From Scolanthus callimorphus (Eukaryota; Cnidaria; Anthozoa; Actiniaria; Edwardsiidae), in contig JAWWUD010000109.1 of assembly GCA_033964015.1 (NCBI GenBank), positions 62,001 through 126,000 on the forward strand: 64,000 bases of DNA. The letters are read 5' to 3'. The notes under the pieces are model-generated. The model did no database searches. It saw nothing but the letters and a program-made list of their open reading frames with translations, and was not told the DNA's origin. The stretch's first letter is position 1; each line of letters starts with the position of its first letter. The position numbers and the translations under genes were made by a program. Of the stretch, positions 1-10,689 are shown piece after piece.

Positions 1-560
1 TGTGGAGGTTGGTTGTGTGAGGAGGTTCTGTGTGGCAATGTGTGAAGGATTGTCTGTGTGGTAATGTGTGAAGGATTGTCTGTGTGGCAATGGGTGGAGG
101 GATGTCTGTGTGGCAATGTGTGGAGGGTGGTTGTGTGGCAATGTGTGGGATGTTGGTTGTGGTTGTGTGGCAATGTGTGGAGGGTTGGTTGTGTTGCAAT
201 GTGTGAGAGGTTGTCTGCGGTAATGTGTGGAGGGATGTCTGTGTGGCAATGTGTGGAAGGTTGGTTGTGTGGCAATGTGTGGAGGGTTGGTTGTGTGGCA
301 GTGTGTGAAGGGTTGTCTGTGTGGCAATGTGTGGAGGGTTGGTTGTGTGGCAATGTGTGGAGGGTTGGTTGTGTGGCAATGTGTGGAGGGTTGGTTGTGT
401 GGCAGTGTGTGAGAGGTTGTCTGTGTGGCAATGTGTGAAGGGTTGACTGTGTGGCAATGTGGGGAGGGTTGTCTTGTGTGGCAATGTGAGGAGGGTTGTA
501 TGTGTTGCAATGTGTGAAGGGTTGTCTGTGTGACAATGTGACGAGACGAGATTGAGCCAA
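1..560. repeat. G/T-rich minisatellite
   Basis: Imperfect head-to-tail repeats of about 26 bp built on TGGCAATGTGTGGAGGGTTG and close variants fill the start of the window. The array probably begins before base 1. The open frames rich in Cys, Gly, Val and Trp on the plus strand are products of this repeat and not genes. Confidence 0.9.
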
Positions 561-861
561 AATCTGGTATTTGTGTGGCAATGATTTTTAGCCCATTCTG
601 TTAGTGAAAGGTAAAAGCAGGTTTACAGCCACCTAAAATAATTCCTGATGCCCTTTTATGGGACTGAAAAACAGGGCGTACCTGCAATCGAGCGATTTGA
701 TTGGCTAACCCATGATGGGACGGTGACAGTAATACGATCCTGGCCATGAAACAGCGTGCGCGCGTCACTATCACTGAAGGGAGCATGAGCAAGCGGATCC
801 GCAGAAAAGTTGTTAGAAAACTTAAACATAAAACACGTACAGTATTCCCAAAGAATCCCAG

Positions 862-2669
862 ATGATGCTGACTACATTGCTCCTGTCTACATTGATCTTG
901 GCAATAGCCCTGCAGACGGGTAGGTTGTTTGTATGTCAGAGTCTTCTTGTTTTGCCCATTCATGCGAGCGCGCGTCTACGTGAGAACTCATGCATTGAAT
1001 GAGTTACGATAATCAACTCTTAGGTATTTATCTTCCAAAATAGTGAACGACAGAATACTAAAAACGTCCTCAAAATAAGATTTGACTAGATTAGTATGGC
1101 TACTGTTAAGCAGACCGGTTATGTGCCAGACGAGGTGTTGCCAATTGAGTAGTTGTTTTTTGCACAGCAATTCATGTGAGCTTCAATCCGCATTCTAGCG
1201 TTGTTGAATCTCTCTTTATCTAAGTTTCTGTATGATTTTACAATAGGTCTAGCGCTCCGAAGATGACTGAAGGATAACTTTGAAAGCGCAGTGAAATACG
1301 CGTAGTTTGACTTCTATAAACCAGTCGCATTTGGTTTTCGATGCGCTTTTACGCAAAGTTTCACTTTTTCAAAGAAAAGGTATCCGAAACTCATTGCAGA
1401 TGGTACTATTTAAGCCTGATTCTTGCACTTAGCAAAGATGTTTCGAGTTTTACATGGAACGTACATGCCAAAACGAAACACAGCTTGTAAAGTTCCGACA
1501 AAAAGTCCCTAGACTTTAGCGAAAGCTACCTTAGGGTAAATTATTTAAGTATTAAGTACAAGCACTGTGTCGGAGTCCAAGTTTCGACTCGTATTCTCCC
1601 ATCGCGGGAAAAATATCAATCCTCTCTTTCGTTAATAGTTTGCCATGGACTCGAAGTAAACAAACGCGATTTGGCTTATCTTCCCACGCTTTCAGGCGCG
1701 CTAATTTGTACCGTCTGCTTGTTATTTACGTTCACTTGAGTTCTTTTGTCTTGCTTGCCCCACCCAAGATGACGGCTTGTTTGATATCTTGCTTATCAAT
1801 TGCAGTCACCGAGAAAGCTAAGAGAAATGGGAAAAACATTGTTCTTAAAGTAATACTTGAAAAATTTCTCGCTTCTTCAAAAATTCCCAAAGAAAAGAAA
1901 ATTCCTAATAAAAACCACACTAATAGTCATAATTGTCTTCATCCAATGCGCGCATTCGTACATAGATTATGACGGAAAAGACAACGAGCCTTGTGACTTG
2001 CTAGCACTGTGCATTATCTTTGCATGTATGTTTTTAGGGAAAGGGGAACTCTAAGATTGGGCAGGGATCTAGACAATCCCAGATGAGCTTTTTAATCAAA
2101 TACAAAATGTTGGAACATCAGCTGAGAGTACATGCTCTCCCTGCCCTCCCCTCAATGTTGTCCAACATTGTGACCGTACTTTCCCTCTCAGCATTGGGAG
2201 TGGAAGGAATGACTAGGTGATCAACACATTATGCATTTGGTTGACCACTACTCTCTAATAATCCTGCTCATCTGGTTAATCATCATTGTTCCATGGGAGT
2301 TCCTTATCAACCAATCAACCATTGTAGCTTTTTGGAGCAAACTTATTATCTTCTTTTCTTTTTTTTTTCAGCTTTAGGTCTCGAGTGCTATAGCTGTTCA
2401 AAGACGTGGGGGACTGTGGCAAGGTTGCAATGACCTGTCCTCATGATCAAGACTACTGCCTTGAGACCCAAATTGGTGATGCAACAGCCAAGACTTGTGC
2501 TACCAAGAAAGACTGTGAAGATATGGCCAAACTTTGCCAGGTGACAGGCTGTCTCTACAAGTGCTGCCAGACGGATAGGTGTAATGCAAGTACAAGTGGA
2601 GGAAACCGCCCAGTAATCGCTACCATGGTCAGCATTTTTGCCTGCATTGCTACAAGTTACTTGATGTAA
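862..2669 (+). CDS. Ly6/uPAR three-finger GPI-anchored protein (apparent frameshift)
   Basis: There are two coding exons, about 862-919 and 2372-2669, joined in phase 1 by a GT-AG intron with a strong polypyrimidine tract before CAG. Exon 1 starts with two ATGs and encodes a hydrophobic signal peptide (MMLTTLLLSTLILAIAL). Exon 2 opens with LECYSC, the usual start of a Ly6/uPAR domain, then gives ordered cysteines ending in CLYKCCQTDRCN (the CCxxxxCN signature). It finishes with a hydrophobic tail after a small-residue SGG stretch, typical of a GPI-attachment signal. The LECYSC frame and the rest of the domain are offset: the G run at 2408-2412 appears one base short, so the frame as printed stops soon after. 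This could be an assembly indel, an allele or a pseudogene. The family is extracellular and membrane-anchored; the partner is unknown. Confidence 0.75.
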
Positions 2670-3335
2670 CCATGGAGATGCTCAGAGATGGATCCAGGGG
2701 TGACAATTTCCAAGGATTTGCCATCACTAGGGATATATGAGAAACAGAGGGGGATGGGGTCAACCTTTGTCCTTTTATCACCCCTGGATCTGACCCTGAT
2801 GCTATAGCATGCCAGGGAGTTGATCTTGCCTATGGTTGTTGTGTTAGATGCTCAAGCGTCACCTTATAGAACTTTGATTAGAATGTTTTAGAGTGCAAGG
2901 ACGTTGCATTTGTGTTGAGTTAAACAGGTTTATGCTGCAAACATCTGTAAGGAGGATCCAAAACAGAATAGCATGATGTTACATACCTTTATACAACTAT
3001 TTCAGTGAATGTGGTTGAAAAAAAATAATGATGAATCACACCTTTTAATGACAAATTCTAGTTCCAAGGGTCAAGCAATCACCATTTTCTACTTTTTTTA
3101 CAACCATCTTAATGAAATGGGTGTACAGATATTGTTTTGGTCAGCCGTTTATTCACCTTCTTGATTATAACAAAAAACCTAACCAGTATACACTCTTTGG
3201 GCGTCACTTTATTTAGTTGATCGCAATATGACAGGAAAGAATGGCGACACATCGCTCTTCCGGTGTCTGTATTTGAAGAATGAGGCAGACTGTCTTGGCT
3301 GTGAAGCCTGGCTTGACCTAGACTCATCATCATTG

Positions 3336-6300
3336 TCAGCAGTAGGGATAACGGGGATGTTGCACTGAGTCTGTGAAGAAAATCCGGGAAATCTTGTTTA
3401 ACCGGTCACTAGAGGATCTTGTTTAGAAGGTCAACGGATAGTTCTAGAGAAAAGAGAACAACCTTGCGCACTCAAGCCGAATGAAAATTTTGAATTTGTG
3501 CGTCCTTCAGCAAGGCGCTTCCATTTTACGCAAATGCGCACGTAGCAGAGAGCACCGTCAAAAGCATCGTTTGTATGTTTTAGTTGGGAGATGCGGTAAC
3601 GTTTAAAACAAGGCAGTACGCAGCTCTATAAGCATCGTTTTGTATGTTTTAGTTGGGAGATACGGCACAATTTAAAACATGGCAGTGCGCAGCTCTGCAA
3701 GCATCGTTTTGTATGTTTTAGTTGGGAGATACGGCACAATTTAAAACATGGCAGTGCGCAGCTCTGCAAGCATCGTTTTGTATGTTTTAGTTGGGAGATA
3801 CGGCAACGTTTAAAACATGGCAGTGCGCAGCTCTGCAAGCATCGTTTTGTATGTTTTAGTTGGGAGATACGGCAACGTTTAAAACATGGCAGTGCGCAGC
3901 TCTGTAAGCATCGTTTTGTATGTTTTAGTTGGGAGATGCGGCACAATTTAAGGTTACTGAGAACCTTCGCGCACGTCCTCGGGAAAAATCGTACTCGTCC
4001 TTAGTTTAACCAAAACATGTCAACCTATATACCGTTGGAAAGCTTATAGAATGGACTAGCGGGCTATGGCAAAAGAAGTAACTTTTTAATAAATCTAATT
4101 TTTTAAAGCTTTTATAAAAAAATGAGTGTGTCATTTTCAAGAGCTATCGCCGCCGAACTGCTTGACCTTGACTCTCAAGAAACACATTGTTTTAATCCTT
4201 AAAGGTGTTTCTCAAAAACCTGTCTGCGTTTTTTTAAATTTTGTTAGTTCAAAAGTTATGAATTTTTTAATTTTTTAGAACGTGAAAATTCTATAAAATT
4301 TGACCTTGGAAATTTAAAAGTTCCATAACTTTTGATCTACGTAAAATTTAAAAAAACGCAGACACGGTTTTTGAGAAACACCTTTAAGGATTAGTACAAT
4401 GTTTTACTTGGGAGTCAAGGTCAAGCAGTTCGGCAGCGATAGCTCTTGAAAGTGTCACACCCACATTTTTAATAAAACCTTCAAAAAAATTATGTTTATC
4501 AAAAAGTTATTTCTTTTTGCCATAGTCCGCTAGTCCATTCTATAAGCTTTCCAACGATATATAGGTTGACATGTTTTGGTTAAACTAAGGACGAGTATGA
4601 TTTTTTTTCCGAGGAGGTGCGCGAAGGTTCTCAGTAACCTTAAAACATGGCAGTGCGCAGCTCTGTAAGCATCGTTTTGTATGTTTTAGTTGGGAGATGC
4701 GGCACAATTTAAAACATGGCAGTGGATGCCAAAGCCTCGAACACTCCCTTTGTTTAGTGCTAAAAAATCTCACTGTCATTGCCGCAAACCTCTCCGTGCT
4801 AATGTGCTAATACCACTAGAGTACCCCTGAGCTACAGTTCAATAATCAGACCAGAACGTTTAAGGTGACTACTCATGCGAAAGTCAGAGCGCATTTCGCG
4901 AAAATATATTTCGTCTACAACTTTAAAAATATACTCGCTATGAACTTCAATCTTGGAGAATATAAGCAGGTATCTTTTGGCAATATGTACACATTATCAG
5001 ATCTCCATTAGCATTAATACCTTTAATAATATCTGAGCTTAAATGGACCCCTTCCTTAAGAGATCAACCCCGCGCAAAAAAAAAAAACGTTGCTGGTATT
5101 TTTGAACGAAACTCCGTTAATCATATTGAAGTCAGTTGGACTAAGTGTTAACGAAGTTTCAGGAACTTCGTTGGAAGCAAAGTGCCTATTTTAGAAAAAA
5201 AGGCCAAAAACACGACTAAAACTGTAACTAAAGCTCTGACTTTCGCATGAGTCACCTTAACCTTGGATTCCAGGGTAATCAGAAGTACGTGAGATCACTT
5301 ACATTTCTATGTAGTAGCTTGCACTTCTCGCTCTCTGGAATGAAAATGTGTAGAAAAACCATTACTTGATGATCTTACGGAAGTTGAAAAAACGCGCGCG
5401 CCGCACACTGGATCATCGAATACCGTGATACCCAAGTATCACGGTACTAAAATAGGTATTAGCGTGGTGTATCAAGGCCATCAAGTTAAAAAGGAAATCT
5501 CACCTGGTACTGGGATATCTAGCCGTTCTGGTATCCATGACGACCGATGGCCATCCCACCGTCTGTTCTTGAAAGGTGCCACGCACAAAGGATGCTGGTA
5601 ATCTGCCATGTGAGTGGATAAACCGCTACTCATGTAGGATTTCCCATGATGATCGAGTAGACAGTGCTGGCCAATGCCTTCCTGGAAACAAGATTTAAAC
5701 CGGCGCTCTTGTGTAAAGTAGGAAAAGAGGGTGGGTGTTCGTGAAAGTGAGAACACAATCTTTCCCGAATATACTTCATTTGGCGGTTATTTTTCCTTGG
5801 TACTATGAATATATAGTATTTTAGTTTCCCTCTAAGACAGTTCTTGAGCGACAGGCAGTGCGACAAAACAAACAAAACAAAACAAACAAACTTTGTTTTA
5901 ACTCGAATTTGGGAATAGCTTGTAACAGTTGATGTACAGCCATTACAGCTAATTTCTCCGAGTATTATACATAGACAACTCATTTAAGAAACCCAACTGG
6001 CCAGGAGGCAAACCAAGTCGGCTATGTACAAAGAATGGTCGAGGAGTCAGAGCGGGGTCTCGAACTCGGGTCACCGGATTACGAGGACGACGCTCTGACC
6101 ACTCGGCCACTCTGCCTCCACACTTTATATCACTCCGTGCCGGGTTCTCCGAATATGGTTCATTTGGCGGTTATTTGTCCAATTCAATTCAATTCAATTC
6201 AATTCATTTATTTCGCTACCACCGTATACATTAGCGTACATGGGTTTTAGGTCAGCAAAATATATATACTGAAATATATACAAAATATTGTTGTTAATAA

Positions 6301-7791
6301 TAAAATGAACCTGTTATTTTTCACGCATTTTGAAACATTTGAAAACGTACTCGCTCACTTCTTTTTGTATTTTCCTGGCGGATTAATAAGGCAGTGAAAG
6401 AGTACGTCTTCGTTATTTCTGTTTTTTTTTGATCAGTTTCTTTGTTTCCATACCATCAAGCACTTCTTTCCTAGTCTATCATAAAGCTTGCACCTTACTA
6501 AAAAATGACGTTCGTCCTCTGTTTCTTTTAAATCACATTTAGTACAAATACGTTCCTCAGGCTTTTTGTATGGTCTTTCGTACCGCCCGGTCTCAATTTC
6601 TAATCTATGTGCACTAATCCTCAGGCGCGTGAGGGCAATTCTGTGCTTGATGGTATGGACGTTAAGTAGATAAGGTTCTAGTGTGTAAGTGAGTTTGAAG
6701 GTTCGATAGGTACGGAGTTTGTTTTTATGTCCACTTTTTTTGTCGTCATCCGACACTTCACTTAGCCAATTTTGAAATTCTATGTCCTGAAGCCTTTGCT
6801 TAAGTAGGGCTTTTGCGTGTTGCAGATTGATACGCTGTGTCTCTTTGTCCTTCGGGGAGCTATGAATATATAGCACCCCCCCCCCCCCTCTGTCCCGGGT
6901 TCTCCACCTTTCCTCTTAATTGTGCCACGCCCTGTGTGCGGCCTACTCACCCAGTTGCGCAGTGCTAATTTTCGACGGAGTTGTGTGTCTGGTATGTGGC
7001 CATCAGTGTCTCGATAGTCCAGTCTGTTAGTACTGTTACAAATAGACCGGCCTCTGGGGAACTAGAAATCAAATAAAGTTTCTTGTCAAGAACGCGTACG
7101 ACTGCGTGGTGCGAATTATTTGACGTCAGGTTTAGGAGTCACATCGGAGACAGATCGTAAAACTGTGAATAGATACGGCGAATACCGCGACGTGATGCAT
7201 GGAATTTTTCCGTGCCGCGTCTAAGCAGTGTGATTGGTTGATTGTTCACGAGAAGGCCATGCGTGCTCCTTGCCTTTTCAGAAATCTGCTCCAGAGTACA
7301 ACTTGATTTTCAGAAAATTATTACATTTTGGGCAATCTAAAGCCCTGGCTAAACGAGGACATATGTAGCGCGCAACACTGTAGCCGGGCACGTTTTCTTC
7401 ATGTTTCCAAGTTTAGCCACGCGAGAGACATTGTCGCAGGCAACAAATTTGGTAACCGGGACACGAAGAAATGATTTTGTGTTTCCGAGACACACGCGTT
7501 GCGATGTTTCGTAGTTTAGCCACAGGACACAAATGTTGTGCGCTACATGTGCCCTAGTTTTAGCCGTTAAGAAAGCTCATCAGCTTTTTCAAAGATAGAC
7601 AGCTCACTTTGAATGTCAATCATTTTATCGAGAGAAGTGGCCACGGCTCAGGCCCCGGAACGCGCTATCCTTTTGTATAAAACTTTAATGCATACGATGA
7701 AGGATCGGGTTTGAGTTACTCACCTGGAGTCTCTCTTCAAACCAGTTTCCAATCAGAACACTGTCTATGTACTTGGACTCCAACTTCCAGC
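3336..7791 (-). CDS. CFAP107: CFAP107-like (C1orf158) ciliary microtubule inner protein
   Basis: Three exons are well supported on the minus strand: 7791-7724, 7061-6951 (37 codons, phase 0 at both ends) and 5681-5504, all with GT-AG borders. The first reads WKLESKYIDSVLIGNWFEER, matching the W..ETKY...VL.GNW.EER block that opens the CFAP107 family. The second carries STNRLDYRDTDGHIPD. The third carries a histidine-rich segment followed by RRWDGHRSSWIPERLDIPVP, matching the family's TWNGQ...WLPEKSDFP block. In vertebrates this protein lies inside ciliary doublet microtubules. A fourth exon, 3370-3336, keeps the frame and ends in a stop, with AATAAA about 130 bp further on, but it is uncertain; without splicing the frame would end near 5481. 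The first coding exon, upstream of 7791, was not found. Confidence 0.72.
3631..4725. repeat. 69-bp satellite, split by a MITE
   Basis: The unit starts at GCATCGTTTTGTATG and runs through a GGGAGATACGGCAC block and a GGCAGTGCGCAGCTCTGCAA block. It repeats every 69 bp (for example near 3631, 3700 and 3769). The array is interrupted at 3952-4639 by a hairpin transposon and resumes to about 4725. Minus-strand open frames here (repeated CRISQLKHTKRCLQSCALP) are by-products. The array lies in the last proposed intron of the CFAP107-like gene. Confidence 0.9.
3952..4639. mobile_element. TTAA-flanked foldback MITE (688 bp)
   Basis: The ends are inverted copies: GGTTACTGAGAACCTTCGCG on the left and its complement on the right. 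The two halves pair along nearly their whole length (about 330 bp per arm). TTAA sits immediately outside both ends (3948-3951 and 4640-4643). Removing the element and one TTAA restores the 69-bp satellite unit exactly. TTAA duplication is the hallmark of piggyBac-type transposition, so this is inferred to be a non-autonomous element of that type. It has no coding capacity. Confidence 0.88.
4864..5256. mobile_element. Second TTAA-flanked MITE (393 bp)
   Basis: The terminal inverted repeats are GGTGACTACTCATGCGAAAG (left) and the complement CTTTCGCATGAGTCACC (right), the left copy carrying a small insertion. TTAA flanks both sides (4860-4863 and 5257-5260). It is non-coding and AT-rich inside. 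It differs in sequence from the element at 3952 but shares its target preference. Confidence 0.82.
5864..6122 (-). mobile_element. tRNA-derived SINE
   Basis: On the minus strand a tRNA-like head (about 6120-6038) shows an A box (TGGCCGAGTGGTCAGAGCG) and a B box (GAGTTCGAGACCC), the pattern of Leu/Ser-type tRNAs. No proper tRNA can be folded: the anticodon arm is degenerate. An unrelated body follows, ending in a TTTTG-type simple tail (plus-strand AAACA repeats at 5864-5895). This layout is that of a SINE, so it is not called as a functional tRNA. It sits in an intron of the CFAP107-like gene. Confidence 0.7.
6180..6890 (-). mobile_element. 3' end of a non-LTR retrotransposon (LINE)
   Basis: A minus-strand frame of 147 codons (6876-6433) contains LTRLRISAHRLEIETGRYER, then a CxxC and an HFLVRC motif. 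This is the characteristic C-terminal zinc-binding tail that follows reverse transcriptase in many cnidarian LINEs. No reverse transcriptase core is present, so this is a 5'-truncated copy. It ends at plus-strand ATTCA repeats near 6180, consistent with a simple-repeat LINE tail. A C-run near 6875-6888 marks the other border. Confidence 0.78.
7347..7566. mobile_element. MITE with GGCTAAACGAGGACA ends
   Basis: The left end is GGCTAAACGAGGACATATG and the right end is its near complement. A related copy lies at 61309-61500, which supports a family. It is non-coding and lies in the first identified intron of the CFAP107-like gene. Confidence 0.7.
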
Positions 7792-8534
7792 CTGGTATAC
7801 TCCATTTACTTTCTTTTTTATCACATGGAGTGGTTGATTTCAACATGTTGTAATGCTTTACTATTGTGGAATAAGTATATGCAGCACTTTATGCTCAGAA
7901 GATATCCTTCTTGGAGCTATCCTTCTTTTCCAATTAGAACATTTAATTTTGATGCCAAATAATGGAATGACGTTTTTACGCGGCGCGCGCGGTAATGTCC
8001 TGACACTGCGTGACACATGGTGCGTGACACATGGTCTCCGTCAATAGGCTGACGCGCATACGCAAGCGCCAATAAGTCAACAACAATGATAAGCCAAATG
8101 AATGACTCTCACGACTCGTTAGCCTGAAAATATCGTTTTTACGTAATTTTAGTCCTTCATCTGTAAGTTGTAAAATTATGTCGACTGCTCTGATACGAAA
8201 ACAACCAAAAAATAAACAAACAAACAACAACAAAATCACAGGACCATACATCCAGACATCTCCCCGAGAGCTAAAGCATCGCATGACTGACCGTACACTC
8301 CCCGGCAGGTGTCTATCCTTTGGGAATTTCGGTCAATTGCTCAGTAGCGACGGCGAGGAAACGTCCGGCCACCAGACCACGTGATGGACGCCCCTTGTAT
8401 GAGTAGTGAACAACTAACGTAGTCCCTTTGAGCTGATGGAAGTTTATAGTCACAAGTCAAGTTTAAATCACTTATTCTCTTCCTCGGAAATATGATATAT
8501 ATACGGCGATTATAACAAAGATCAAGGTTGCTTT

Positions 8535-8749
8535 CATTCTCGTACCCAGAGCTCCCCGGCTCGTCTGTGGGAGGCTCTGGGGACATCCATTTGAGGGCCG
8601 TTGCTGATTGGCTGCTGATTTGAGCATTGGAGCATGCGCTGAAAGGTCTTTCTCTCAGCGGCTCTGTATTAAATCTCGCGCATGCGTCAGTGGCTGTCAC
8701 CAGAGCCTCCCCTGCGCGAGCTTACGAGCCGGGGAGCTCTGGGAGAATG
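8535..8749. mobile_element. MITE family A, copy 1 (9-bp target duplication)
   Basis: The element runs from CATTCTCGTACCCAGAGCTC to a complementary end finishing GAGAATG and is 215 bp long. The 9-bp direct repeat GGTTGCTTT flanks it (8526-8534 and 8750-8758). Its internal sequence matches the copies at 16073, 30967 and 51643. The region 7800-8530 to its left shows no gene I can support. Confidence 0.88.
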
Positions 8750-9351
8750 GGTTGCTTTGGACGCTTGCAATGTACGCTAGCGCAAACGGCTGAGAAGTAC
8801 TATAAGTGAACGGCGATGATTCGGCGTAGCATTTTACGCGCCTCCCGGAGTAGTGAGGGTAAACCACTGGAGACGCGGAAAATCTGGACAATTAGGCACA
8901 GAAGTCATGGTCCGTTAGTTGACTTGCCGACAGACGTTTACGGTTGTAAGTCGGCCAAAGTGTCATCACTTTACTTTATTAGTGTTGTGCTATCGAAACA
9001 AGACCTCAAAAATATCCCCCATTTGAAACAGAAAGGGCATCAAAGGAGACAGGCAGGTACAGTACTTGATGCACGTAGTTAAACTGAGTATATAAATCAA
9101 TGCTACACTTGTTCCATGTTTCTCCTTTATTTTGTTTCATTGTTCAAAATTTAATGACATCGTCATCACTTATGACGCTACTGTACGGAATTTACATCAT
9201 TCAAATTCGACATTGTTAATAAGATCTGGTACAGATCTTGTGCCTTACAAGTCGCCGATGCAATAAACTGGCCCATTTTCAGTACTTCCATTTGTAATTA
9301 ACAATTACTCCTCGAGCTCGAATAGGCTCTGAGTCAATGGCCTATTGACTA

Positions 9352-9554
9352 AGACCCCGTCGACCACACTACATCGTTTTCAAACGAAAACGGATACTTT
9401 TTGCTCCGTTTTCAAAAGATTTGCGTCCACACGTTTTCGTATTGTTTTCGCAGTTTTCGGTGATCGTTTTCGGCGTTGTAGTGTGGACGATAGTCGTATC
9501 CGGAGCAAACAGTATCCGTTTTCGTTTGAAAACGGAGTAGTGTGGACGGGGTCT
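9352..9554. mobile_element. Palindromic MITE with AGACCCCGTC ends
   Basis: It starts AAGACCCCGTC and ends GACGGGGTCT, with long complementary arms rich in CGTTTTC and GAAAACG motifs. A right-half relative lies at 46340-46461, and the ends resemble those of the element at 32353. No coding sequence. Confidence 0.75.
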
Positions 9555-9555
9555 A

Positions 9556-9935
9556 AGAGGCCATGAGGGCGAGAATAATCGAATAATTATTTTAGTCTGG
9601 TCATTTGCCATTTTCTGACTTTCAAATCCGTCACTTTTCGCTATTGGTAGGCTATAACTAATAGCTCAACTAATCAGAACGCAGTGATTTGACTAAATAC
9701 AATTAGTCAAATCACACTAGTGGTCTATTATCAATGCTGCGTTCTGATTGGTTGAGCTACTAGTAGGCTATAAGTTATAGCCTACTAGTAGCAAAAAGTG
9801 TCGGATTTGAAAGCCAGAAAATGCCAAATGACAAGAACAAAAACACTTTTTTGGCAAAACAAATTGACCTACTAGTGTGATTTGACTAAAACAATTATTC
9901 CTCTCGCCCTCATGGCCTCTGAGTCAATAGCCCAT

Positions 9936-9966
<31 letters not shown>

Positions 9967-9990
9967 GAGCCCATTCGGGCTTGAGGAATA
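9556..9990. mobile_element. Foldback element beside the 9352 MITE
   Basis: Long imperfect inverted repeats link the segments around 9565-9700 (GGCCATGAGGGCGAG, then CAATCAGAACGC-type motifs) with 9720-9930 (their complements). The outer GACTCAGAG motifs recur before the 9352 element, so that MITE may have inserted into one end of this foldback. 8760-9300 has no convincing exon. Confidence 0.55.
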
Positions 9991-10059
9991 ATTGTTAAAT
10001 ATTCCCGTATTCGAAATTGGAGAAATTCCAGAAAATATGTACCCGGGGACGGGCAGCAC

Positions 10060-10270
10060 TAGTTCTTAACCCCCCCATGCATCCATCCAATTTCCAAAAT
10101 GGATCCATCCACCCCCCCCATGTATACAGAATTCCTGAGTGCTGAGAGAAGTTCCAGCCTACCCCCCACCCCCCCCCCCCCCCCCCCCCCCCACCCCCCC
10201 CATGCAGGCAGAATTCCGAGCTCCCCCCTTCCATTCAGAATTTCCGAATGCCGCCCGTCTCCGGGGTACA
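10060..10270. repeat. C-rich low-complexity tract in a repeat
   Basis: Short CCCCCC runs alternate with fragments such as CAGAATTCC; an almost pure C tract fills 10158-10200. The fragment CCAGAAAATAT also appears in the MITE at 45861. Glycine-rich minus-strand frames here are artefacts of the C runs. Confidence 0.7.
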
Positions 10271-10444
10271 TATATTTTCTGGAATTGCCCATTTTCATTG
10301 TGAATGAACAAAAGTTGCCCAGCTTGGAGTTGAGCACGTAAAATGATACCAAGGTAACATTAGGGAGATTGAGAAGCCCGTTGAGACGCCGCGCCAACGT
10401 GCGACGACAGCACAACGTCTAAACCAACAATTTAGGCTGCTGCT

Positions 10445-10682
10445 TAAAGAGCCTGTGTCAGCCGCCATTTTGACAGCATAGCAACATACCAAGTCGGAGA
10501 AAGCATCCATTTCCATCGGATGATTTAGATAATATAGAGCAATGTTCTCGATTTAATTTGGTAAATCAAATCTGAAATGTTGTTTTTAGATGTTTATTTA
10601 GAGATTTCTACGCGCAATTCGTCTTCTAAATCGAACGAAAACAATAACAAAGGAGTGGCTGACACGGGCTCTTTAACTGCGG
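10445..10682. mobile_element. MITE family B (AAAGAGCCTGTGTCAGCC ends)
   Basis: The left end is AAAGAGCCTGTGTCAGCC and the right end GGCTGACACGGGCTCTTT, about 235 bp apart. Clear relatives occur at 39385-39605 and, inverted, at 53715-53953, with a partial copy near 38515-38600. Confidence 0.8.
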
Positions 10683-10689
10683 AACGACT

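Noticed and set aside
58..438. Cys/Gly/Val/Trp-rich frame at the left edge
   Set aside because: It is a product of the G/T minisatellite, and the overlapping frame gives the same peptide pattern.
3626..4779. Minus-strand frames with CRISQLKHTKRCLQSCALP repeats, possibly a cysteine-rich peptide precursor
   Set aside because: The period equals the 69-bp satellite, there is no signal peptide, and the array is non-genic in structure.
6038..6120. A tRNA gene on the minus strand
   Set aside because: A and B boxes are present but the anticodon arm and acceptor pairing are degraded, and a SINE body with a TTTTG tail follows.
8341..8891. Frames on both strands around 8.3-8.9 kb with Ser/Arg-rich proteins
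   Set aside because: They run through the family A MITE at 8535-8749, and similar peptides reappear at each other copy of that element.
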